DNA of 64,000 nt from Treponema sp. (GTDB lineage Bacteria > Spirochaetota > Spirochaetia > Treponematales > Treponemataceae). Position 1 is the stretch's first letter. Each line of letters starts with the position of its first letter. A program made the translations under genes and the position numbers. Location of the stretch: assembly GCA_017553635.1 (NCBI GenBank), contig JAFZKN010000015.1:85121-149120 (forward strand), in the 5' to 3' direction. This document shows, in pieces, positions 15,936 to 23,036 of the stretch. Under the pieces are notes generated by a model. That model searched no databases. It was not told where the DNA came from and saw only the letters and a program-made list of their open reading frames with translations.

Positions 15936-16502
15936 ATGACAGAAGACACTCACAGCGTTTTAATTGTTACTAAAGATTCAAAACTTTCCTCAACAATTGG
16001 AGTTATGCTTCCTTCTCCGGTTTTTGAAACCGAAGTTATAAATGATTTTAACGAAGCAAGACGCCGTGCAGCGGAACGTGTTTATAATATTATTATTGTT
16101 GATTATGCTGAAGGCGATGGAATTGATTTTTCTGTCGATGCTTCAGAATCATTAAGCACAATTCTTTTATTAACACCCCCACAGCTTTTTGAAGAAGTCA
16201 GCTATCGTGTTGAAGGCTATGGAATAATTACTATCCCAAATCCATTTGATCAGTTCTATTTTTACAACATGATTAAAGCTGCAATTGCAATGCAGTATAA
16301 AGTTCAGGTTTTATCAAGCAAGGCAACACAGCTTAAAGTAAAAATGGAAGAAATCAGACTTGTTAACCGTGCTAAAATGCTTTTAATGCAGACCATGAAT
16401 ATGACTGAACAGGAAGCCCACCGTTCAATTGAAAAAGAAGCCATGGACCGCGGACTTAAAAAGACAGCCGTTGCAGAAGAAATAATCAAGAGAATGGGGT
16501 AA
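15936..16502 (+). CDS. ANTAR-domain RNA-binding antiterminator with degenerate receiver domain
   Basis: 188 residues. Residues 1-125 have a response-regulator fold (SVLIVTKDSKLSSTIG, IIIVDYAEGDG with the usual phospho-Asp position in VDY), but the acidic pair normally following the first strand is absent (VTKDS), so phosphorylation is doubtful. A coiled-coil linker leads to a C-terminal ANTAR domain, residues about 135-188 (RAKMLLMQTMNMTEQEAHRSI...AMDRG...VAEEIIKRM). ANTAR proteins bind paired hairpins with hexanucleotide loops and prevent termination. It is cotranscribed with glnA, which points to nitrogen control. It may be pseudo-receiver controlled by protein contact, possibly with GS itself as reported for clostridial homologues. 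Confidence 0.88.
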   Translation: MTEDTHSVLIVTKDSKLSSTIGVMLPSPVFETEVINDFNEARRRAAERVYNIIIVDYAEGDGIDFSVDASESLSTILLLTPPQLFEEVSYRVEGYGIITIPNPFDQFYFYNMIKAAIAMQYKVQVLSSKATQLKVKMEEIRLVNRAKMLLMQTMNMTEQEAHRSIEKEAMDRGLKKTAVAEEIIKRMG

Positions 16503-16538
16503 TTCTTACCCATATTACGTAAATTCAGCATAAAAAAA

Positions 16539-16567
16539 TAGACATTTAGGCTGAATGGTGCTAAAAT
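16539..16567 (+). promoter_or_regulatory. Promoter of the chemotaxis receptor gene
   Basis: TAGACA (16539-16544), 17-base spacer, TAAAAT (16562-16567). It lies 36 bases before the chosen TTG start. I saw no convincing sigma-28 flagellar-type promoter. Confidence 0.5.
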
Positions 16568-16602
16568 TCTAACGATATACTTACTTGTTAAGGAGAGTCA
16601 TT

Positions 16603-18732
16603 TTGAAGAGCATCCGTGTTAAAATTTTATCTGCTGTTATAGCAATCCTTTTGATTACAACTGGATTTCTGAGCTATTTTTCACTTCAGGAAGCTAAAAA
16701 ATCCCTGGAGAATACCGTAAAACAAACTCTTGATATTGTTTCTTCCAAAGCTGAAAAAGAAATTGCCGACTTAAATAACAGACACTTTACTATGATCAGG
16801 GCCCTTGCACACATTCCGTATTATGCAGACCCTAACATAACCCTTGAAGAAAAATGTGCCCAGCTTAATGCCCTTACAACCCTAGATCCTTCAACTTATG
16901 TAAATGTTGCGTTCTATGATGCAGATGGTTATACAATTTATGGTGGCGGCGCCAGAGTAAATTTTAGTGACATGGATTATGTAAAACGCTCTCTTGCAGG
17001 GCAGGAAGTTACTACTGATCCGATTTTCTTTTCTGCTGCGGATCTCGAAGGACGTTCAAAAGACGGCTCTGTTGCAGACATGGAAACAGATGTACAGATC
17101 CTTATTTTCTACGCAGTTCCTGTTTATGGAAAATTCAGAAAGGTTGTCGGTTCTATCGTAGCAATAATTAATGGTGCGTGTTTCCGTGATATTGTAAAAA
17201 ATATTGATATGGGAGATGGAATTCATCCTGCAATCATCGCAAGAACAACAGCAACCATTTTCGGAATTGCAAAAAACCAGAAACAGACATATGTAAACAT
17301 ACCGGAACTTTTTGAAAATGAAGAGTTTAAACCTATAAGAGATGATATGCTTGCAGGAAATCAAAAACGCCTCAACATAAATTATCCTGGAATAAACAAA
17401 AAAACAATTATAAGCTATAACCCTGTTCCTGGAACTACATGGACTCTCATGTCTGCCGTTCCATATTCATATTATTTCGGACACTTAACGGATCTTGTCC
17501 GTGTAGACATTCTTATTCTTGTAGTATCAACTCTTGCAGCATGTTTTGTCATAATTCCACTGATTCATGCAATCGTCAGACCACTTAACGTCGTAAGTAA
17601 ATCTATCAATCAGATTGCAAGCGGTAACGCAGACTTAACACAGAGAATTGCGGTTAAATCTAAAGATGAAGTTGGTCTTGTAGTGCAGGGATTCAATAAC
17701 TTTACAAACAAACTTCAGGATATTCTAAAAAACATCAAGAGTTCTCAGACAAATCTTGAAAATGTCGGACGCGCAATGGATTCAAGTACACAGGACACAA
17801 GTGCATCTATCACAGAAATCATTGCAAACATTGAAAGCGTTCACAAACAGATTATTAATCAGAGTGAAAGTGTTCAGCAGACTGCAACAGCTGTAAACGA
17901 AATTGCAGCAAACATTTCATCTCTTGAACGCCTTATCATAAATCAATCAAACGGAGTTACAAGTGCTTCTTCTGCAGTTGAAGAAATGATGGGTAACATT
18001 CAGGCAGTAAATAATTCTGTAGATAAAATGGCATCTTCTTTTGACAGACTGCTTCTTGATACACAGACAGGTTCTTCAAAACAGGCAGATGTAACCAAGA
18101 AAGTTGAACAGATTGTAACTCAGTCTAAGATGCTTCAGGAAGCCAACCAGGTTATTTCCAACATCGCAAGCCAGACAAACCTTCTTGCAATGAATGCAGC
18201 AATCGAAGCTGCACATGCAGGGGAAGCTGGAAAAGGCTTCTCGGTTGTTGCAGATGAAATCAGAAAACTTTCAGAAACTTCTACAACACAGTCAAAAACA
18301 ATCAAAGAACAGCTTAACAGTATTAGAAAATCAATCGAGGAAGTTGTAATTGCTTCTCATGATTCAAACAGCGCATTTATTTCTGTATCAGATGCAATCA
18401 AAGATACAGACGAAATCGTCCGCCTTATCAAGATAGCAATGGAAGAACAGACACTTGGTTCTCAACAGATTAACCAGGCTCTGCATGAAATGAACGACAG
18501 TACGGCAGAAGTAAAGACTGCAGGTCATGAAATGGCAGAAGGAAACCAGCATATTCTTTCAGAAGTTAAAAACCTTCAGGACAGTACTTACCTTATGAAA
18601 CAGAGTATGGAAGAAATGTCCATTGGCGCTGAAAGAATCAACATGACTGGCACAGGATTAAATGAAATTTCTTCTAAACTTAAAGAATCAATCGAACAGA
18701 TTGGAAACGAAGTAAATCTGTTTAAAGTTTAG
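16603..18732 (+). CDS. Methyl-accepting chemotaxis protein with periplasmic Cache-type sensor
   Basis: 709 residues from TTG at 16603, chosen because AAGGAG lies just upstream (16590-16595); an earlier in-frame TTG at 16585 lacks an RBS. TM1 is residues about 7-29, then a roughly 280-residue extracytoplasmic dCache-like sensor (YVNVAFYDADGYTIYGGG, DYVKRSLAGQEVTTDP, PGTTWTLMSAVP), TM2 near 305-325, a HAMP linker (PLNVVSKSINQIASGNADLTQ) and a long signalling coiled coil whose tip reads NLLAMNAAIEAAHAGEAGKG with VVADEIRKLSE. Inner-membrane receptor coupling to CheA/CheW; ligand unknown. Single gene with its own promoter and terminator. Confidence 0.96.
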   Translation: MKSIRVKILSAVIAILLITTGFLSYFSLQEAKKSLENTVKQTLDIVSSKAEKEIADLNNRHFTMIRALAHIPYYADPNITLEEKCAQLNALTTLDPSTYVNVAFYDADGYTIYGGGARVNFSDMDYVKRSLAGQEVTTDPIFFSAADLEGRSKDGSVADMETDVQILIFYAVPVYGKFRKVVGSIVAIINGACFRDIVKNIDMGDGIHPAIIARTTATIFGIAKNQKQTYVNIPELFENEEFKPIRDDMLAGNQKRLNINYPGINKKTIISYNPVPGTTWTLMSAVPYSYYFGHLTDLVRVDILILVVSTLAACFVIIPLIHAIVRPLNVVSKSINQIASGNADLTQRIAVKSKDEVGLVVQGFNNFTNKLQDILKNIKSSQTNLENVGRAMDSSTQDTSASITEIIANIESVHKQIINQSESVQQTATAVNEIAANISSLERLIINQSNGVTSASSAVEEMMGNIQAVNNSVDKMASSFDRLLLDTQTGSSKQADVTKKVEQIVTQSKMLQEANQVISNIASQTNLLAMNAAIEAAHAGEAGKGFSVVADEIRKLSETSTTQSKTIKEQLNSIRKSIEEVVIASHDSNSAFISVSDAIKDTDEIVRLIKIAMEEQTLGSQQINQALHEMNDSTAEVKTAGHEMAEGNQHILSEVKNLQDSTYLMKQSMEEMSIGAERINMTGTGLNEISSKLKESIEQIGNEVNLFKV

Positions 18733-18770
18733 ACTTAAATAAATCTGACATTTCTATACACAAACCCGAT

Positions 18771-18818
18771 ATTAAAGGGAACTTCTAAAAACTGTAGTTT
18801 TTAGAAGTTCCCTTTAAT
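18771..18818. terminator. Bidirectional intrinsic terminator, 23-bp perfect stem
   Basis: Arms 18771-18793 and 18796-18818 are perfect inverse complements (ATTAAAGGGAACTTCTAAAA...). T-runs occur on both strands, serving the chemotaxis gene on the plus strand and the convergent gene whose stop overlaps base 18818 on the minus strand. Confidence 0.9.
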
Positions 18819-19222
18819 TATTTAACCGGAGAAGTTTTTATGCCATCAGAAACACAGTCCACAACAGCAATCTGAAAATCGTCTTCGTAAATTATCTTAC
18901 CCGGAACAAAATCGCACTCAGAAATAAAAAGGTCAAGGCCGTACTTTTTTGCCATCGCGCGGTAAAAAGTCATCTGCGCATAAATGTCATTACCCTGTGG
19001 CGTATCTTTAAACCATGTAATCGCCTTTTCCTGATTACCGCCTTCATAAAACGGCGGAACAGGCAGCACCTTTTCGAAGTACTCGCGGTTTTTCCAGTAC
19101 TCTTTAATCTCGTCTTCGTTCATCGTTTTTGAATCAACAAGCTTTCCGATTGCGGTAAAAATTCCCCGCGGCTGCTGTGTTATATAAGCAATGTCTTTTG
19201 TGTGAACTCTGTAGTATTTCAT
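18818..19222 (-). CDS. Hypothetical cytoplasmic protein, 134 residues
   Basis: No signal peptide or membrane segment. Starts MKYYRVHTKDIAYITQQPRG after AAAGGAT with good spacing. Aromatic-rich central part (EYWKNREYFEKVLPVPPFYEGG, ITWFKDTP) and C-terminal strands (KIIYEDDFQIAVVD). I recognise no domain with confidence. Stands alone between the bidirectional terminator and a gene on the same strand 68 bases upstream. Confidence 0.7.
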   Translation of the reverse strand: MKYYRVHTKDIAYITQQPRGIFTAIGKLVDSKTMNEDEIKEYWKNREYFEKVLPVPPFYEGGNQEKAITWFKDTPQGNDIYAQMTFYRAMAKKYGLDLFISECDFVPGKIIYEDDFQIAVVDCVSDGIKTSPVK

Positions 19223-19290
19223 TTTTATATCCTTTAAAAAGGCAGATTATGTTTAGATTATATAATCGATTGAGGAATTTTTCATTAAAT

Positions 19291-20676
19291 TTATTCTTTA
19301 ATACTGCTATCTTCGATTATCAAGCCTCTTTCATATTTATACTTGTATGCATAGTTTACAAAGTATGGATTTCCGTTTTTATCACACAACTTTTTAAAAG
19401 AATCACCGTTGATGTAATATGGCGAAAGTGAATACTGTCCGTTCCAGTCAAACCGCCTTGTCGAAAAGAAAAAGCACAGTTCGTTATTATATATTCCAAT
19501 AAAATTAGTGTTAAAATCTGCTTCTACATATCTGTCTTGAGCTGGATAAAAAATAATTTTTTCTGGATCTGTTATGTCAAAAATATAAGCTTCATAATCA
19601 AAATATTTTCCTAAAGGGCTTGTAAAAATTAAATATGATTTATTTTTATAACTGAATGAATAAAATTTTAAGTGCGGAGTGTCCCCAAGATAACCGTCAA
19701 AAACAAATTCCTGACTGTTTATTACAATTTTATTCTTCTGGTCTTTGATTTTATGACTGTAATAAGGATAAAGTAAAAATGATTTTATCTCTTTATGATC
19801 ATCCAAATTAAAAGTCCGGCAGTCTTGGTAATCTTTATCTTCTATATGCTCTGGCACAAGAAATCTATATTCTGCTTTAATTTCCTTAACCGGTAATTTT
19901 TTAAAATCATACAGGCCTTTTAAATTATCCTCTAAAAAACCTTTACTTAAATCAACTCCCAAGAAATTTACAAAAACTTCCTCGCCTTCGTATACATATT
20001 CCGCATCTGCAACAATAAGGGCTATCCTGTCTTCATACGGGCTTCTTATATATGAAGTAGCCATTACATAACTGCACTGTTTCTTTTTTATTTCACAGAT
20101 TACTTTATATTTATCTCCTTTAAAGGCTGCTATTTCATAATCTGAATATTCTACTCCAAACTCACCGGTAACAGCAGTCTCATTGAGAATTTCAAATTCA
20201 ACATTTACATCATTTTTACCAGCAGGAGAAAGGAGTTCTGTTTTTACAGGCTTGATAATTATTTTATTAGCCTTTAAATTTTTGTTAAACTCAGCTGAAT
20301 TAGTTTTAATACATTTATAAAATGCCTGTAAATCAGAATTATCATTGTCCCTGTCATACCATTCAATTTTTTTGTAATAAACATTTTTACCGCTTACCAT
20401 ATCTTGAATCGTAAAATATAAATCGCTTCCACCACGGCCTTCTACTTTTTTATCCTGAACATACGCAAGCTTTCCGTCCTTTGACCAGCCGAGCACATAA
20501 ATATTATTATTTTCCTGGTAAATATTTAATTTATTATTTCTCTTAGTTTTTTCAACTAAAAGCGACGTTATATTTGAATCAAGTTTATATTCGTTTATAT
20601 TTATTCTGCTTATATCTTGAGAATACACATTTATAGATAACAGAAGAACCAGTAATGAAACGAAGATTTTTTTCAT
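19291..20676 (-). CDS. Secreted hypothetical protein, 461 residues
   Basis: A clear signal peptide (MKKIFVSLLVLLLSINVYS, cleavage near residue 19) precedes a mature region rich in beta-strand patterns and aromatic residues (YVLGWSKDGKLAYVQDKK, FYSFSYKNKSYLIFTSPLG, NFIGIYNNELCFFFSTRRFD). The recurring strand-turn pattern suggests a beta-propeller-like or WD/NHL-like arrangement, but no clear repeat signature is visible. RBS AAGGAGT just upstream. Probably periplasmic or surface. No function assigned. Confidence 0.75.
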   Translation of the reverse strand: MKKIFVSLLVLLLSINVYSQDISRININEYKLDSNITSLLVEKTKRNNKLNIYQENNNIYVLGWSKDGKLAYVQDKKVEGRGGSDLYFTIQDMVSGKNVYYKKIEWYDRDNDNSDLQAFYKCIKTNSAEFNKNLKANKIIIKPVKTELLSPAGKNDVNVEFEILNETAVTGEFGVEYSDYEIAAFKGDKYKVICEIKKKQCSYVMATSYIRSPYEDRIALIVADAEYVYEGEEVFVNFLGVDLSKGFLEDNLKGLYDFKKLPVKEIKAEYRFLVPEHIEDKDYQDCRTFNLDDHKEIKSFLLYPYYSHKIKDQKNKIVINSQEFVFDGYLGDTPHLKFYSFSYKNKSYLIFTSPLGKYFDYEAYIFDITDPEKIIFYPAQDRYVEADFNTNFIGIYNNELCFFFSTRRFDWNGQYSLSPYYINGDSFKKLCDKNGNPYFVNYAYKYKYERGLIIEDSSIKE

Positions 20677-20756
20677 ATTTAACTCCTTATCAGTTAAATT
20701 ATCAGTTAAAAAACTTCCATACCCCTATGATTACAATTCCCCATAGACAAAGCTGA

Positions 20757-20864
20757 TTATCTGTCCTTGTCAGAAGCTTCGCCTTTTCCAATTCCAATAA
20801 TCCTGCAGTCTTGAGTTACAAAACGGACATTTGGCAGAAACCCGTTATATAAACAAAAATAGTA
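20757..20864 (-). pseudogene. Possible remnant of a gene C-terminus
   Basis: An open stretch of 35 codons with no start codon reads ...GFLPNVRFVTQDCRIIGIGKG... and ends in TAA at 20757-20759. The amino-acid pattern looks more protein-like than expected by chance (strand-turn-strand with glycines), while the rest of this 219-base gap between 20677 and 20895 is AT-rich with no other signal. It may be a decayed gene end or coincidence. Confidence 0.25.
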
Positions 20865-20895
20865 TTAAAAGGATTTTTCTGTATATTCCCATATC

Positions 20896-21309
20896 TTATT
20901 TTCCAAGGCCGTGCATATAAAGTTCTACACTATCAAGATATTGGCACAATGATTTATTAAATTTTTCGTAATCGGCTTCACTAAATTCGTCGCCGGCAGC
21001 AATGGTCGAAACATTTACAACCTGAGTCTGATTATAAATCGACATCATCAGGGGAACTTTAAGTATTTTTGACATTCCTCTAATTGTCAAAAAGCTTCCC
21101 TCTTCTATCTTCATGATATCATCTTTAGATTTTATTTCGAGTACTTCACCCTCAGGAGCTGGAAACCTGCTTGAAAGGATTTCTGTTCCGTCATAATAAT
21201 CATAAACTGCCGCTATGCCCCTGCAGATATTTTCCCATCCGGTCGGATATGTTAATTTCCACTGAGAACAAAGCCATCCATCTTCTTTTTTAACTCCAAT
21301 CAGAAGCAT
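20896..21309 (-). CDS. Hypothetical protein, 137 residues
   Basis: Cytoplasmic, no signal or membrane segment. Contains WLCSQWKLTYPTGWENICRG near the N-terminus and a helical tail (EADYEKFNKSLCQYLDSVELYM). GGAG lies 8 bases before ATG. It follows the Rrf2 regulator by 22 bases on the same strand, so it is probably the third gene of a hydE-rrf2 operon. Family not recognised. Confidence 0.7.
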   Translation of the reverse strand: MLLIGVKKEDGWLCSQWKLTYPTGWENICRGIAAVYDYYDGTEILSSRFPAPEGEVLEIKSKDDIMKIEEGSFLTIRGMSKILKVPLMMSIYNQTQVVNVSTIAAGDEFSEADYEKFNKSLCQYLDSVELYMHGLGK

Positions 21310-21331
21310 TTTTTAATTCTCCAAAAAACAA

Positions 21332-21739
21332 TTATTTTTTCTCGCACAAATCTGCGATTGTAACTCCATCAAAGAAATCCGTAATGGTTTTGTATAATTT
21401 TTCCCACATCTTTACTGTCCTGCATGTTTTTCTTCTTGGACAAGGTTCACAGTCTTCTTCAAGACATGCAACAGGGGCAAGAGTTCCTTCTGTGAGTTTT
21501 AAAATTTCTATTACTTTATAATCTTCAGGGCTGCGTGTAAGCTTGTAGCCGCCGCCTTTACCGTGCATTCCGTCTACGACTCCGTTTTTAGAAAGAAGAG
21601 TCATTATGCTTTCGATATATTTTTGTGATATGCCCTGACGCTCTGCAATTTCCTTGAGCGCAATTCTTTCACTGCCTCTGTGTTCTGCCAGATCAATCAT
21701 AACTCTAAGAGCATATCTTCCTCTTGTAGAAACTATCAT
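21332..21739 (-). CDS. Rrf2-family transcriptional regulator with cysteine cluster
   Basis: 135 residues. Winged-helix DNA-binding domain at the N-terminus (MIVSTRGRYALRVMIDLAEH, IALKEIAERQGISQKYIESIM, GKGGGYKLTRSPEDYKVIEIL), then three spaced cysteines plus a fourth (ACLEEDCEPCPRRKTC, residues about 92-107) matching the Fe-S ligand region of IscR/Rrf2 proteins. Likely senses Fe-S status or redox. AAGGAG lies upstream of the ATG. It follows hydE by 9 bases, so it may couple hydrogenase maturation to Fe-S supply. Confidence 0.93.
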   Translation of the reverse strand: MIVSTRGRYALRVMIDLAEHRGSERIALKEIAERQGISQKYIESIMTLLSKNGVVDGMHGKGGGYKLTRSPEDYKVIEILKLTEGTLAPVACLEEDCEPCPRRKTCRTVKMWEKLYKTITDFFDGVTIADLCEKK

Positions 21740-21748
21740 TTAAACTCC

Positions 21749-22786
21749 TTAAGCTTTGTAATCTCCGCGGCTTACAACAACATGATAACCGACAGATTCA
21801 ATTCTGCGCTCAAGACAGAACCTGCACTCTGCGGCATCTTCTCCCGTACACACTTTGCCGTCATAGAGTTTGTACTTTTTTCTAACTCCAACCGGTGAAA
21901 GGTTTGGCATTACGACATTCGCTCCTGCAAGTATTCCCTTTTCTCTTCCAGTTGAATCTATCGTAGCAAGCGCAGTTGTTGCCGGCAAAAGAACTCTCTT
22001 TTCCATTATCCTCAATAAACTTAAAAAAAACAATGTCTCTTTTAACGTTCCGGCCTTTTTATCTGCAAAAACCGTCTTTTCATGCGGAATAAAAGGCCCT
22101 ATTCCAACCATATGCGGCTTTAATGCGTGAATAAATAAAAAATCATCTGCAAGATTTTCTGCCGTCTGAAAAGGGCTTCCAACCATAAAGCCGCAGCCAA
22201 CCTGGTAGCCGATTTCCTTTAAATCGTAAAGACATTTTTTTCTGTGTTCAAGCGACATGCTTTCTGGATGAAGCTTTCTGTAATGCGCGTCGTCTGCCGT
22301 TTCGTGACGCAAAAGATATCTGTCGGCTCCCGCATCAAAAAATTTTTTGTAGCTGTCGTATTCCTTTTCGCCGATAGAAAGCGTTACAGCGCAGTCAGAA
22401 TATTTTTTCTTAATTGAATTTACTATAGCGGCGATTTTATCATCTGTATAAAAAGGATCTTCTCCACCCTGAAGCACAAAGGTTCTGTATCCAAGCTCAT
22501 AACCTTTTTCACAGCATAAAAGAATTTCTTCGTCCGAAAGACGATAGCGCTCTGCATCACGGTTAGTACAGTTTATTCCGCAGTAATAACAGCCGTTCTT
22601 ACAGTAATTTGTAAACTCGATAAGACCGCGTATATAAATATCTTTTCCGTAAATATCGTCTGCAATTTTTCTTGCCTTTAAGGCAGCATAACGGTCTGTT
22701 TCTTCGTCGTGATTTTTTATAAGAAAGGTAAATTCTTCTTTTGTGAGAGCTGAATTTTTTTCAAGAGCGTCAATCAGATTTTTCAT
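21749..22786 (-). CDS. hydE: [FeFe]-hydrogenase H-cluster maturase HydE, radical SAM
   Basis: 345 residues, normal length. Radical SAM enzyme needed to build the H-cluster dithiolate-bridged diiron subcluster. The CxxxCxxC motif is CKNGCYYC (residues about 62-69) inside GLIEFTNYCKNGCYYCGI, typical of the HydE/BioB branch. VLQGGEDP (SAM binding), RHETADDAHYRKLHP and VGIGPFIPHEKT are HydE-like. The last part holds MPNLSPVGVRKKYKLYDGK and a C-terminal cysteine pair. No hydF, hydG or hydrogenase gene is in the window; the operon instead contains an Rrf2 regulator and a 137-residue unknown. Confidence 0.88.
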   Translation of the reverse strand: MKNLIDALEKNSALTKEEFTFLIKNHDEETDRYAALKARKIADDIYGKDIYIRGLIEFTNYCKNGCYYCGINCTNRDAERYRLSDEEILLCCEKGYELGYRTFVLQGGEDPFYTDDKIAAIVNSIKKKYSDCAVTLSIGEKEYDSYKKFFDAGADRYLLRHETADDAHYRKLHPESMSLEHRKKCLYDLKEIGYQVGCGFMVGSPFQTAENLADDFLFIHALKPHMVGIGPFIPHEKTVFADKKAGTLKETLFFLSLLRIMEKRVLLPATTALATIDSTGREKGILAGANVVMPNLSPVGVRKKYKLYDGKVCTGEDAAECRFCLERRIESVGYHVVVSRGDYKA

Positions 22787-22836
22787 TCTACAGTCTTTGT
22801 AATAATTTCAAACTGTTGCAGTTTGGTTTACGGCAA

Positions 22837-22865
22837 TAAAAAAGCCTTCCATTTGCAGGAAGGCT
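22837..22865 (-). terminator. Terminator of tRNA-Asp
   Basis: On the minus strand, AGCCTTCC (22858-22865) pairs with GGAAGGCT (22843-22850) around a 7-base loop, followed by a run of T. It lies 6 bases after the tRNA 3' end. Confidence 0.88.
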
Positions 22866-22870
22866 AAATG

Positions 22871-22944
22871 CGCGAGTGACGGGGCTCGAACCCGTGATCT
22901 CCGGCGTGACAGGCCAGCGCGATAACCAGCTTCGCTACACCCGC
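22871..22944 (-). tRNA. tRNA-Asp (GTC)
   Basis: 74 bases. Acceptor GCGGGTG pairs with CACTCGC (one G-U), anticodon stem CTGGC/GCCGG, loop CTGTCAC giving anticodon GTC, T arm ACGGG-TTCGAGC-CCCGT, discriminator G. The 3' CCA is not encoded. Confidence 0.97.
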
Positions 22945-22954
22945 ATGATTAGTT

Positions 22955-22983
22955 ATAATATATAATATTAAAAAAAGTGTCAA
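22955..22983 (-). promoter_or_regulatory. Promoter of tRNA-Asp
   Basis: On the minus strand TTGACA (22978-22983), 17-base spacer, TATTAT (22955-22960), ending 10 bases before the mature 5' end. Confidence 0.75.
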
Positions 22984-23001
22984 TAGGTTTTATAATTTTT
23001 T

Positions 23002-23028
23002 AGACAATGCGCAGGCAGCGCATTGTCT
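23002..23028. repeat. Perfect 11-bp hairpin after the cellobiose phosphorylase gene
   Basis: AGACAATGCGC (23002-23012) and its exact complement (23018-23028), 5-base loop. On the minus strand it is followed by A residues, not T, so it is not a classic intrinsic terminator; it may stabilise the mRNA 3' end or terminate with Rho. Confidence 0.6.
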
Positions 23029-23036
23029 GTAAATTA

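Noticed and set aside
23002..23028. Intrinsic terminator for the cellobiose phosphorylase gene
   Set aside because: The stem is perfect, but on the relevant strand it is followed by A residues, not T; listed only as a hairpin.
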